This document shows positions 1 to 7,206 of a DNA stretch of 57,516 bases, piece after piece; within the stretch, counting starts at the first letter, position 1, and each line of letters starts with the position of its first letter. A program made the position numbers and the translations under genes. The stretch lies in assembly GCF_900110255.1 (NCBI RefSeq), contig NZ_FODD01000047.1, forward strand, positions 1-57,516, given 5' to 3'. Source of the DNA: Actinacidiphila rubida (lineage in GTDB: Bacteria > Actinomycetota > Actinomycetes > Streptomycetales > Streptomycetaceae). The notes beneath the pieces are model-generated. The model was given only the letters and a program-made list of their open reading frames with translations, searched no databases and had not been told where the DNA came from.

Positions 1-267
1 GACGAGGTCGGCTACATCCCTTTCGAGCCCGAGGCCGCGAACCTGTTCTTCCAGTTCATCTCGGGCCGCTACGAACGTGCGTCCGTGATTGTGACCAGCA
101 ACAAGCCCTTCGGGCGCTGGGGCGAGGTCTTCGGCGACGACACCGTCGCCGCAGCCATGATCGACCGTCTCGTCCACCACGCAGAAGTGATCTCCCTCAA
201 GGGCGACAGCTACCGCATGCGCGGCCGCGACCTCGGACGGGTTCCCGCCGCCAACACCGGGGAATGA
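1..267 (+). CDS. istB: IstB-type ATPase of an IS21-family insertion sequence, 3' end only
   Basis: The reading frame is open from the first base and ends at TGA 265-267. The visible 88 residues begin DEVGYIPFEPEAANLFFQFI and include VIVTSNKPFGRWGEVFGDD and the conserved MIDRLVHHAEVI segment. These are the Walker B to sensor/arginine-finger part of the IstB helper ATPase, which works with the IstA transposase. The 5' part and istA lie outside the window. The IS right end follows directly (287-338), so this is the distal gene of the element. Whether the element is intact cannot be judged from here. Confidence 0.9.
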   Translation, partial: DEVGYIPFEPEAANLFFQFISGRYERASVIVTSNKPFGRWGEVFGDDTVAAAMIDRLVHHAEVISLKGDSYRMRGRDLGRVPAANTGE

Positions 268-286
268 CCAACATCAACTGACGCAA

Positions 287-338
287 GGGGTTCACTTTCA
301 CCTGCCGGAAGTGGGTCACGATTCAAGCGTCGCCGACA
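287..338. repeat. Right terminal repeats of the IS21-family element
   Basis: Two imperfect direct copies of a GGGTCAC(T/G)-(T/A)TTCA-type unit lie at about 287-308 and 311-332, and the sequence ends in CGCCGACA. IS21 ends carry several subterminal transposase-binding repeats of this form (GGGTCACTTTT-like) and a terminus beginning TGTCGGCG when read inward. The left end is not in the window, so the inverted-repeat match could not be tested. Confidence 0.7.
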
Positions 339-1206
339 CCCGGGGTTAGTGCGCTCTCGCGGGTGGTTTGAGGGCTGGGTCTCGCCTTCCTTGGCACGTT
401 CTTCGTCCCCATGGGTAGAAGGGCCTCGGGCTAACGGGGGCAGGGTCGCGAAGTACGGCGGTCATCGTCCCTCCTGCCTCCAGCGGTTTCTGACAGGCCG
501 ATGGGCAGCCGGATGGCGGCCCACCTCCGCTCGGGCGGGGTGGTCCGAGGAGCATCCTCCAGGCCGTGCAGACGAAGTTCTCAGCGCGCAGGCAGGGCTA
601 TCCGGCGAACTCGTGGCAAGGTCCGGCATCGATCGGGTTCCCGCGCGCGAGCGGGGATGGTCCGATCCCGTTGTTCCAGGCAATGCCATCGACGGCGTCT
701 CTACGCCCGCCAAGCACGGCGCGCGGTCCGCCCCATCATGATCCGCTGAGCAAGGAGGGGCTGATGATGCCGCAGGGGCCAACTCGAATCGCGGCGCTAC
801 CGACCGCAGGCCCGCCTGGCGCCGATCATTCTGAGACTTACCCGCGTCCATCGAGCCCTCCTCGCCGACCACCGCCGACACAAGATCCGGACCCACTCCG
901 GACCAGCCCTCGCCAACGAACCCCGCACTCAGCCAACCTCCCAGGTCAGGGTAGGTGCACCTGCCCTACCACCAGCAGACCAAGAATCTGCTGGACTGGC
1001 GAGAGTTCTTCGCCACCCACTCGTTCCTCGTGGACGCAGGTGGACCGCCTTCGTGGACGTCACGGTCACGAAGATCCTCGAAGCTTCCAGTTCAGGGCCG
1101 TGCAGTCGCAGCGTTCCTGGCAGGCGGACCGCTTGCTTCAACGAGCGGTAGCCGTCGCATGAGCAAGACGGAGCGACAGCAGATAGCACGGAAAATACCG
1201 TCAGGC
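339..1206. other. Gene-free, decayed stretch between the IS end and the palindrome
   Basis: No reading frame here has both a convincing start and recognisable protein content; overlapping frames on both strands are proline/arginine-rich shadows. The only protein-like piece is in the plus frame at 955-1041, whose product begins MHLPYHQQTKNLLDWREFF. It then degenerates and could be the remnant of a plasmid gene. In pSAM2-type elements replication and regulatory genes lie upstream of xis-int, so this may be where they were deleted or displaced by the IS. Confidence 0.4.
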
Positions 1207-1218
1207 AAAACGCGTTTT
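1207..1218. promoter_or_regulatory. Perfect 12-bp palindrome AAAACGCGTTTT
   Basis: The sequence AAAACGCGTTTT is self-complementary and stands three bases before a roughly 100-bp nested palindrome, upstream of the excisionase-integrase pair. Its A/T arms are unusual in this GC-rich surrounding. It could be a repressor operator or part of a replication or transfer origin. Only the symmetry is seen; the role is inferred. Confidence 0.4.
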
Positions 1219-1220
1219 CT

Positions 1221-1322
1221 CACGACGATGGATCGTGAACCGCAAGCCAGCCGGTGGCACTTCTCCCATGGAGAAGCGCCACCGGCTGGCTGGACTTCGC
1301 GCGTTCTCCGTCCATCGTCGTG
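1221..1322. repeat. Large nested inverted repeat upstream of xis-int
   Basis: The outer arms CACGACGATGGA (1221-1232) and TCCATCGTCGTG (1311-1322) are perfectly complementary. Inside, GAAC (1237-1240) can pair with GTTC (1303-1306). The core hairpin pairs 1245-1258 with 1278-1291 (14 bp perfect) and, after one mismatch, 1260-1266 with 1270-1276 around a CAT loop. The whole forms a cruciform or a very stable RNA structure just before the excisionase start at 1355. It may be a control site for xis-int, an attenuator, or a single-strand origin of the integrative element. Confidence 0.75.
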
Positions 1323-1354
1323 TCCCGCCCCTGTAGCCGACGTCAAGGAAGTGC

Positions 1355-1642
1355 ATGCCGCAGAAGCTCTCCGGATCTCCAGCCCCCGCTGACACCGCCC
1401 GTCCCTCCACCGGTCCCCCGCCGATCGGCCTACAGATGCCGGCCCTGCTCAACACTCGAGAGGTGGCCCGCCTGCTTCGTGTCGACCCCTCGTCGGTGCG
1501 CAGGTGGCGGGCCGAACGCCCACCGCAGGGTCCGCCGTTCATCCGACTGTCCCAACGCGTCGTCCTGTACGACGCCGCGGAGGTCCGGCAGTGGCTGAAC
1601 AAGCACCACAGCACTCAGGCTCCCCAGCGAAAGGGGGCCTGA
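1355..1642 (+). CDS. xis: Excisionase / helix-turn-helix DNA-binding protein of the integrative element
   Basis: This is a 95-aa basic protein. Its core LLNTREVARLLRVDPSSVRRW (residues about 31-51) followed by a wing ending in YDAAEVRQWLNKH is the MerR-like HTH_17 fold used by actinobacterial Xis proteins. Xis bends DNA at the attachment site and steers the integrase toward excision. The start at ATG 1355 has AAGGA at 1345-1349. The stop (TGA 1640-1642) lies one base before the TTG start of the integrase, so the two are cotranscribed, as in pSAM2-type elements. The first 30 residues are Pro-rich and not conserved in type. Confidence 0.8.
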   Translation: MPQKLSGSPAPADTARPSTGPPPIGLQMPALLNTREVARLLRVDPSSVRRWRAERPPQGPPFIRLSQRVVLYDAAEVRQWLNKHHSTQAPQRKGA

Positions 1643-1643
1643 T

Positions 1644-2870
1644 TTGCCCTACCAGCACCAACTTCCCATAGCAGTACCGCTGTCCGACGACATCGAATAC
1701 CGCCCCGGACGCTACCTCCCCTACCGTGCCCGGGTGCGCTGGATCGATCCGGCGACCAAGCGCAGGCGTTCCCTGTCGCAGATGCAACCGACAGCGGAAG
1801 CCGCGCAGGAGTGGATCAATGAGCTGAAGACATCGGCTGCTCGTGGCATCGATCCGGCGACCTCGAATCAGACACTGGCCGAGTACGGCAACGCCCAGAT
1901 GCAGTTGGCGCTGCGCGGCCTGGAGCCCAAGACCACCGACCCCTACCTGGCCGGGTGGCGGCTGCGCGTGGTGCCGGCACTCGGGCACCTGCCGCTCACC
2001 GCGGTCACCAACGGCGCCGTCGACCGCACCGTCTACGCCTGGATCGCCGACGGCGAGGGCCGCTCGACGGTCAAGAACAGCCTGGCAATCCTCGTCCGGG
2101 TCATGGAACAGGCTGTACGCGACGGGCTGATCACCGTCAACCCCGCCCGAGTCAAGGGATGGCAGCGCCAGTACCAGTTGGCCGAAGACGAACTCGACGA
2201 CCCCCGCTCGCTCGCCCTGCGCGACTGGAACGCCCTCACACAGCTCGCCTCAGCCCTGGTCGCCCGCTCCTACCAGCAGTACACCGGGTGGGGAGAGGCC
2301 GTGGTCTTCGCCGCCTGCACCGCAGCGCGCATCGGCGAAGTCTCCGGAGTGCGCGTGAAGGACATCGATCGGCACCACTGGATCTGGAGCCTACGCCGGC
2401 AGACCACACCCTCCCCCGGAGGCCTGGCCGACAAGAACACCAAGGGCAAAGTCGCCCGCCGCGTCCCCCTCATCGAAGAAATCCGCCCGATGATCGCCCG
2501 GCGCCTGCTCGCCGTCGGCGACAACCCCGACGCGCGCCTGTTCACCGGCCCCCGAGGCGGACGCATCACCACTGCCATCCTGCGCGACGCCACCCACTGG
2601 GACGACGTCGTCCGCTCCCTCGGCTACGAACACCTACGCCGCCACGACCTGCGCCACACCGGACTGACATGGATGGCCGACGCCGGAGTCCCCCTGCACG
2701 TCCTGCGGTTGATCGCCGGCCACGGCAACCTGCAGACCACCCAGCGCTACCTCCACCCCGACCTGCAGTCCGTCGTGCGCGCCGGCCAGAACCTCAGCGG
2801 CCACCTCACCGGAGTCAAAACCCCTCCTCCGCCCACCCCTGGCCTGTCCGCAACACTCAGGCGGTTGTAG
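1644..2870 (+). CDS. int: Tyrosine-recombinase integrase of an integrative element
   Basis: The protein has 408 aa and starts at TTG 1644 behind an AAAGGGGG ribosome site at about 1630-1637. An N-terminal arm-binding region is followed by a SAM-like core-binding domain (about residues 75-180) and the catalytic domain. Catalytic residues can be read: Arg229 in the TAARIGEVSG segment, His334 and Arg337 in RRHDLRHTG, His360 in IAGHGN, and the nucleophile Tyr369 in TTQRYLHPD. It would recombine attP with attB at the tRNA-Pro gene 195 bp downstream. The gene reads toward the tRNA, the standard arrangement of int next to its att site. All catalytic residues are present, so it is probably active. 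Confidence 0.92.
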   Translation: MPYQHQLPIAVPLSDDIEYRPGRYLPYRARVRWIDPATKRRRSLSQMQPTAEAAQEWINELKTSAARGIDPATSNQTLAEYGNAQMQLALRGLEPKTTDPYLAGWRLRVVPALGHLPLTAVTNGAVDRTVYAWIADGEGRSTVKNSLAILVRVMEQAVRDGLITVNPARVKGWQRQYQLAEDELDDPRSLALRDWNALTQLASALVARSYQQYTGWGEAVVFAACTAARIGEVSGVRVKDIDRHHWIWSLRRQTTPSPGGLADKNTKGKVARRVPLIEEIRPMIARRLLAVGDNPDARLFTGPRGGRITTAILRDATHWDDVVRSLGYEHLRRHDLRHTGLTWMADAGVPLHVLRLIAGHGNLQTTQRYLHPDLQSVVRAGQNLSGHLTGVKTPPPPTPGLSATLRRL

Positions 2871-2904
2871 GGAGTACACAATTGGGACTCGGACGTCGTG
2901 ATCT

Positions 2905-2972
2905 TGGTCCCCAGGAAAACACGCCCTGACCTGCGGGTTTTCTTGAGTAACCGTCCCTGCGTGGTCCCCAGG
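2905..2972. repeat. Two TGGTCCCCAGG direct repeats between int and tRNA-Pro
   Basis: The 11-mer TGGTCCCCAGG occurs at 2905-2915 and again at 2962-2972, 57 bp apart. Both lie between the integrase stop and the tRNA 3' end. Tyrosine integrases bind short direct repeats flanking the crossover core, so these are candidate arm-type sites of the attachment region. The repeat is seen; binding is inferred. Confidence 0.5.
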
Positions 2973-3002
2973 TACTGACGCGTCATCAGATGACCATCGT
3001 TT

Positions 3003-3057
3003 CCGAAAAAGACGAAGGGCCCGCTGACCTGGCAAAATGCCAGCTCGCGGGCCCTTC
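3003..3057 (-). terminator. Rho-independent terminator of tRNA-Pro
   Basis: GAAGGGCCCGC (3014-3024) pairs with GCGGGCCCTTC (3047-3057). An inner CTGGCA/TGCCAG stem sits at 3029-3034 and 3038-3043. Read on the minus strand, the hairpin is followed by GTCTTTTTCGG, a U-tract. It is 8 bp downstream of the tRNA-Pro 3' end and so ends that transcript. Confidence 0.85.
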
Positions 3058-3064
3058 TGCACCG

Positions 3065-3138
<74 letters not shown>

Positions 3139-3262
3139 GTGCCTGGTCGGCTCGGGGGTTTCGCCCCCGGGTGACCGTGCACGAGAACAATACCGCACCT
3201 CGGGGGGTGTTCGCTCGCACCCCGGGGGTGGGGGCGGGGGTGGGGGAAATGGCTCGGCGGGG

Positions 3263-3280
3263 ATGAGTAGGGGTACTCAT
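3263..3280. promoter_or_regulatory. Perfect operator-like palindrome ATGAGTA-GGGG-TACTCAT
   Basis: ATGAGTA (3263-3269) and TACTCAT (3274-3280) are exact inverse complements around GGGG. The site lies 34 bp before the ATG of the YiaA-type protein, a typical position for a repressor or activator site. No regulator gene adjoins it, so the factor must be encoded elsewhere. Confidence 0.55.
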
Positions 3281-3313
3281 GTGGGGTGGGTCACGGAGGC
3301 GGATCCTCGGGGT

Positions 3314-3607
3314 ATGACGAAGGTGATTCCTCAGCAGCAGACGACGGCGGCGTTCGCCGTCCAGGCTGCGATCTCGTTCGCGCTGTCGCTGGGCGCGATG
3401 GTGGTGGGGGTGGCGTATCTGCCGGTGGGGGCCTGGGTGCGGGCCTTCCTCGCGGTGGGGCTGCTCTATGTGGTGACCTCCGCGTTCACGCTGGCCAAGG
3501 TGATCAGGGACCGGCAGGAGGTCGGCCAGGTGGTGAGCCGTGTCGACCAGGCGCGGCTGGACAAGCTCCTCGCGGAGCACGACCCGTTCAAGGTCGAGGG
3601 GATGTGA
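3314..3607 (+). CDS. Small YiaA/YiaB-family inner-membrane protein
   Basis: The protein has 97 aa and starts at ATG 3314. Two hydrophobic helices can be seen: about residues 12-33 (VQAAISFALSLGAMVVGVAY) and 40-62 (AFLAVGLLYVVTSAFTLAKV). They are followed by a charged tail, RDRQEVGQVVSRVDQARLDK. This two-helix plus tail layout matches the YiaAB domain, whose function is unknown. An upstream in-frame extension to 2990 would run through the tRNA and is rejected. A perfect palindrome upstream suggests specific control. Confidence 0.75.
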   Translation: MTKVIPQQQTTAAFAVQAAISFALSLGAMVVGVAYLPVGAWVRAFLAVGLLYVVTSAFTLAKVIRDRQEVGQVVSRVDQARLDKLLAEHDPFKVEGM

Positions 3608-3631
3608 CGGGCCCGGGCCGGCGAACGCCGG

Positions 3632-4096
3632 TCACCGCGCCGCGGGGTCGTCGCCCAGCAGGAAGCGGGCGCCGGGCCCGCGGCGCGCGGCCGTGTCGCC
3701 GGGGTTGGACAGGCCGCAGCGGCTCACGGAGAGGCAGCCGCAGCCGACGCATTCGGTGAGGCGGGACCGCAGCTTCCGCAGTTCCGCGATCTGGTCGTCG
3801 ATGCGCTGCTGCCAAGCGGTGGCGATGCGGTTCCACTCGGCCGTGGTCGGCACGTGGTCGTGCGGGAGCTGGGCGAGCGCCTCGCTGACCTCGTCCAGGG
3901 ACAGGCCGATGGTCTGGGCGGCCCGGATGAAGGCGAGCCGCCGCAGCGTCGCGCGCCGGTAGCGGCGCTGGCCGCCCGCGGTGCGCTCGGCGTCGATCAG
4001 GCCGAGCTCCTCGTAGTAGCGCAGCGCGGAGGGGGCGTGGCCGCTGCGGGCGGCCAGCTCGCCGATGGGCAGCAGGTCGCGCGAGGTGATCGTCAT
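3632..4096 (-). CDS. soxR: SoxR, redox-sensing MerR-family activator
   Basis: The protein has 154 aa with start ATG 4094-4096. The N-terminal MerR winged helix (LLPIGELAARSGHAPSALRY) is followed by a dimerisation coiled coil. A cysteine cluster CVGCGCLSVSRC (Cys116, 119, 121, 127; pattern C-x2-C-x-C-x5-C) ligates the [2Fe-2S] centre that senses redox-active compounds. In streptomycetes SoxR responds to endogenous redox-active metabolites rather than acting through SoxS. It is divergent from a split transketolase, with a sox-box-like site in the 55-bp gap. The family assignment is firm; the target is inferred. Confidence 0.93.
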   Translation of the reverse strand: MTITSRDLLPIGELAARSGHAPSALRYYEELGLIDAERTAGGQRRYRRATLRRLAFIRAAQTIGLSLDEVSEALAQLPHDHVPTTAEWNRIATAWQQRIDDQIAELRKLRSRLTECVGCGCLSVSRCGLSNPGDTAARRGPGARFLLGDDPAAR

Positions 4097-4113
4097 GCTC
4101 CCGAGCGTAGCGC

Positions 4114-4144
4114 TTGACCTCAAGCGGGCTTGAAGTTGCACAGT
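4114..4144 (+). promoter_or_regulatory. Sox-box-like promoter between soxR and the transketolase genes
   Basis: A consensus -35 TTGACC (4114-4119) overlaps the interrupted palindrome CCTCAAG-CGGG-CTTGAAG (4118-4135), close to the SoxR box CCTCAAG-N4-CTTGAGG. A -10-like CACAGT follows at 4139-4144, giving an over-long 19-bp spacer. Over-long spacers are the hallmark of MerR-family activated promoters. It points to the transketolase genes on the plus strand. Confidence 0.75.
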
Positions 4145-4151
4145 CGGAGCC

Positions 4152-4928
4152 ATGGCAACGATGACGGGGACCCGCCGATACGGGTACGACGAGCTGCGCG
4201 CGCTGATGTCGCGCATGACCGGCGACGAGAAGCACGGGCCCGCGGCCACGTCGACGCTCGACGTGCTGTGGGTGCTGTACGACCGGATCCTCCGGGTCTC
4301 CCCGGAGACCGTGGACGATCCGGCGCGCGACCGCTTCCTGCTCTCCAAGGGACACGGCCCGATGGCCTACTACGCGGTGCTGGCCGCCCACGGCTTCCTC
4401 CCCGAGGAGTGGCTGACCGGCTTCGGCGCGTACGACTCGCCGCTCGGGCACCACCCGGACCGGACGCTGGTCCCGGGCGCGGAGATCGGCTCGGGCTCGC
4501 TCGGGCACGGCCTGGGCCTCGGCGTGGGCAGCGCGCTGGGGCTACGGGCCCAGGGACTGACCGGCTCGCGCGTGTGGGTGCTGGTCGGCGACGCGGAGAT
4601 GGACGAGGGCAGCAACCACGAGGCGGTCCAGTACGCGGGCGCGGTGGGCCTGGAGCAGCTGCACGTCGTCGCCGTCGACAACGGGTCGGCGACGTACCCG
4701 TGGCGCGGTGGCCTGGCCTCGCGGTTCGAGGCCGAGGGCTGGTCGGCGGTGACCGTCGACGGGCGCGATCACCAGGCACTCCACGAGGCGTTCACGGCGC
4801 CGCATCCGGGGCGCCCGCACGCGGTCGTGGCCCGCGTCGAGTCCAAGGACGCCGCGCAGGCGGCCAGGGCCACGCGCATCGCCACCGGCTCCGGCACCGC
4901 CGCCAGCACCGGTACCGGCACCCACTAG
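4152..4928 (+). CDS. Transketolase, N-terminal (thiamine diphosphate-binding) subunit
   Basis: The protein has 258 aa. It shows LSKGHGPMAYYAVLAAHG, then GSGSLGHGLGLGVGSALG, then the TPP/Mg motif GDAEMDEGSNHEA (about residues 153-165). This is the pyrophosphate-binding half of a two-subunit transketolase, which moves two-carbon units between sugar phosphates. The other half is the next gene, 17 bp on. An ATG at 4161 is an alternative start. The sox-box promoter upstream suggests induction by redox stress, possibly to help NADPH supply through the pentose phosphate pathway (inference). The last 20 residues are low complexity. Confidence 0.85.
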   Translation: MATMTGTRRYGYDELRALMSRMTGDEKHGPAATSTLDVLWVLYDRILRVSPETVDDPARDRFLLSKGHGPMAYYAVLAAHGFLPEEWLTGFGAYDSPLGHHPDRTLVPGAEIGSGSLGHGLGLGVGSALGLRAQGLTGSRVWVLVGDAEMDEGSNHEAVQYAGAVGLEQLHVVAVDNGSATYPWRGGLASRFEAEGWSAVTVDGRDHQALHEAFTAPHPGRPHAVVARVESKDAAQAARATRIATGSGTAASTGTGTH

Positions 4929-4945
4929 GACACGGGGGAACTTCG

Positions 4946-5848
4946 ATGGACACCATGCGTGAGCGATTCGCGACCGTCACCACCGAGCTGCTGGAGGACG
5001 ACCCCCGGCTCGCCCTCGTCCTCGCGGCGATCTCCGCGGACCTTTTCAAGGACGCGGCCCGCGCCCATCCGGACCGGGTGATCGACGTCGGCATCCGCGA
5101 GCAGCTGCTGGTCGGCGCGACCGGCGGGCTCGCCCTGACCGGCCTGCGCCCCATCGCGCACACCTTCGCGAGCTTCCTCGTGGAGAGGCCGTTCGAGCAG
5201 GTCAAGCTGGACCTGGGGCACCAGGGCGTGGGCGCGGTCCTCGTGAGCGCCGCCGGCTCGTACGACAACGCGGCCGGCGGCCGCACCCATCAGGCGCCGG
5301 GTGACGTCGCCCTGCTGGACACCCTCGACGGCTGGACGGTCCACGTGCCCGGCCATCCGGACGAGGCGGAGGCCCTGCTGCGGCACGCGGCGGCGGACGG
5401 CGACCGGCGGGTGTACGTGCGGCTCAGCAACCACGCCAACGCCGAGCCGCTGCCGGGCTCCCCCGGGCGCTTCCAGGTCGTGCGGGACGGACGCGGCGCG
5501 GTGGTGCTCGCCGTCGGACCCATGCTCGACGCGGTGCTGCGGGCGACCGCGGACCGGGATGTGACGGTCCTGTACGCGTCGACGGTCCGGCCGTTCGACG
5601 CGGCCACGGTGCGGGCGGCGGTGAACCGCTCGGTGCGGCCGGACCTGGTCGTCGTCGAGCCGTATCTGGCCGGCACGTCGGCGCCGTTCGCGGCCGAGGC
5701 GCTGGCCGCGTTCCCGCACCGCGTGCTGGCGCTCGGCACGCGCCGCGAGGAGTTCCGGCACTACGGCACCTGGCAGGAGCACGTGGCAGGCCACGGCCTC
5801 GACGCGCCGGGGCTGCGCGGGCGGATCGACGCGTTCCTCGACGCGTGA
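4946..5848 (+). CDS. Transketolase, C-terminal (pyrimidine-binding and regulatory) subunit
   Basis: The protein has 300 aa and starts at ATG 4946 behind GGGGGAA (4934-4940). The pyrimidine-binding domain shows IDVGIREQLLVGATGGLALTG, with the Glu that activates the thiamine ring, and TFASFLVERPFEQVKLDLGH. A transketolase C domain (about residues 175-300) follows. It should form an alpha2beta2 enzyme with the preceding product, as split transketolases do. The pair is separate from any calvin-type or main pentose phosphate operon, so it is probably a second, special-purpose transketolase. Confidence 0.85.
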   Translation: MDTMRERFATVTTELLEDDPRLALVLAAISADLFKDAARAHPDRVIDVGIREQLLVGATGGLALTGLRPIAHTFASFLVERPFEQVKLDLGHQGVGAVLVSAAGSYDNAAGGRTHQAPGDVALLDTLDGWTVHVPGHPDEAEALLRHAAADGDRRVYVRLSNHANAEPLPGSPGRFQVVRDGRGAVVLAVGPMLDAVLRATADRDVTVLYASTVRPFDAATVRAAVNRSVRPDLVVVEPYLAGTSAPFAAEALAAFPHRVLALGTRREEFRHYGTWQEHVAGHGLDAPGLRGRIDAFLDA

Positions 5849-5918
5849 GGACGTGACGGGTCCGCGGTGCCTGGCCCTCCAACGGGAGGGTGGCGTCGGA
5901 AGCCCCGCGGCACGAACG

Positions 5919-6764
5919 TCAGGCGCCGGCGGGTTCGGGCCCCACGTCGGGACCGGCCGACGCGGGCGGCGCGGTGGACCCGCCGGACGCCGACCCTGAG
6001 CCGGACGCCGGCGCTGAGCCGGACGCCGGATCGGTCTGCGCATCGGACGCGGCACCCGACGGGGATGCGGCGCTGACGGACCCCGCCGCACCGCCAGGTG
6101 CACCCGAACCCGCACCAGCGCCAGCGCCAGCGCCACCCGCGCCCGCACCCGGCACGCTCGTCACCGCCGCGTCGTCGTCGCCGGCCACGGCGACCGCGCC
6201 GCCGGTGCCGGCGCCCGCCTCGCCCGTCCCCGTGGTCGTCATCGCGATCGCCTTCTTCGGCGTGCCGCGCGCCGCCATCACGTGCCGGCGCGCGTCCTCC
6301 GCGCTGTTCTGCGCGCCCAGGGAGCCGAAGTAGAAGCCCGCGACGGTGGCGAGCACCGTCATCAGCGCGGTGACGATGGTCTTGCGCAGGTCGCCGGAGT
6401 CGGCGCCCGCGGAGAGCATCGCGAAGGCGAGGGCGAAGCCGACCAGCGCGAGGATGAGGACGGCGATGATGCTGCGGGTGAGGCCGCGGACGCCGCGGGG
6501 CTCGCGCAGGTCGCGGAGGAAGTCGCGGACCTCGTGGTCGGTGGCGGCGCGGTCGATGAGGTGGTCGGTGAGCTGCTGCCGCCATGCGGTGGCCCGCCGG
6601 ACGTCCATGACGAGCGGGATCACCGCGATGGCGGCGATGACGACCACGACCGCGGCGATCAGCACGAACGCGGTGCGCCCGCTGAGGCCGGATATGGGCT
6701 GGGTCTGGGCGGCCAGGTCGGCGGCCCGCGGCAAGGCGGCGCCGTGGGTGAGGAGGTGGGCCAT
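5919..6764 (-). CDS. Two-helix membrane protein with an Ala/Gly/Ser/Pro-rich tail, function unknown
   Basis: The protein has 281 aa and starts at ATG 6764 behind GGGAGA. Transmembrane segments lie at about residues 31-53 (AFVLIAAVVVVIAAIAVIPLV) and 95-117, with a third weaker one at about 127-147 (IVTALMTVLATVAGFYFGSL). From about 180 to the end the chain is low-complexity Ala/Gly/Ser/Pro, ending in DVGPEPAGA. I do not recognise the family. The DNA for the tail is a run of GC-rich imperfect repeats. A longer frame reaching 7031 lacks a ribosome site and is not used. Confidence 0.65.
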   Translation of the reverse strand: MAHLLTHGAALPRAADLAAQTQPISGLSGRTAFVLIAAVVVVIAAIAVIPLVMDVRRATAWRQQLTDHLIDRAATDHEVRDFLRDLREPRGVRGLTRSIIAVLILALVGFALAFAMLSAGADSGDLRKTIVTALMTVLATVAGFYFGSLGAQNSAEDARRHVMAARGTPKKAIAMTTTGTGEAGAGTGGAVAVAGDDDAAVTSVPGAGAGGAGAGAGAGSGAPGGAAGSVSAASPSGAASDAQTDPASGSAPASGSGSASGGSTAPPASAGPDVGPEPAGA

Positions 6765-7206
6765 CGCACGGTCTCCCGTTGTCTCAAGGGGCGGGCAGGA
6801 TCCCAGCGCGCGACCGGGACGGTCAAGTCGGCTGCCAGGAAGGCCCGTTCGGCGAGAGGAAGGGAAAGGAGCAGGCGACGGGAAGGAGGTGACGAGGCGG
6901 CCGCAAGGGGGTCGCGACGCGACGGGAAGGGGGTGGTGAGGCGGCGGGAACGCGCGGAGGGGGCAGTGGGTCCGATCCGCGGGTCCGATGCATCTAGCGG
7001 CGGGGCCTCCCTCGTGAGCAGAATCGGTCACGCCGGATCATTGGACGCACACATCACCTCACCGGCTCGGCCACCACGGCCCGACGCGTCGCGAAGCACG
7101 CACCGAGAACGGCGGACCGCCACCGCCGGACCGGTCACCGCGCACCGCGGCCGGCGGCGTGACCGGGCCCCGAGGACCGAGACCTGAGGACCCGAGGAGC
7201 ACCACG
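6765..7206. other. 442-bp intergenic region before the beta-galactosidase
   Basis: The region separates a minus-strand gene from the plus-strand beta-galactosidase, so it should hold promoters for both. It is purine-rich on the plus strand between about 6835 and 6970. The octamer GGTCCGAT occurs at 6967-6974 and 6982-6989. I found no clear -35/-10 pair, gene or strong hairpin. Confidence 0.4.

Noticed and set aside
955..1392. Possible small gene beginning MHLPYHQQTKNLLDWREFF.
   Set aside because: Only the first 30 or so residues look protein-like; the frame then runs through the palindrome and into the xis leader in Arg/Ser-rich sequence. Treated as a decayed remnant.
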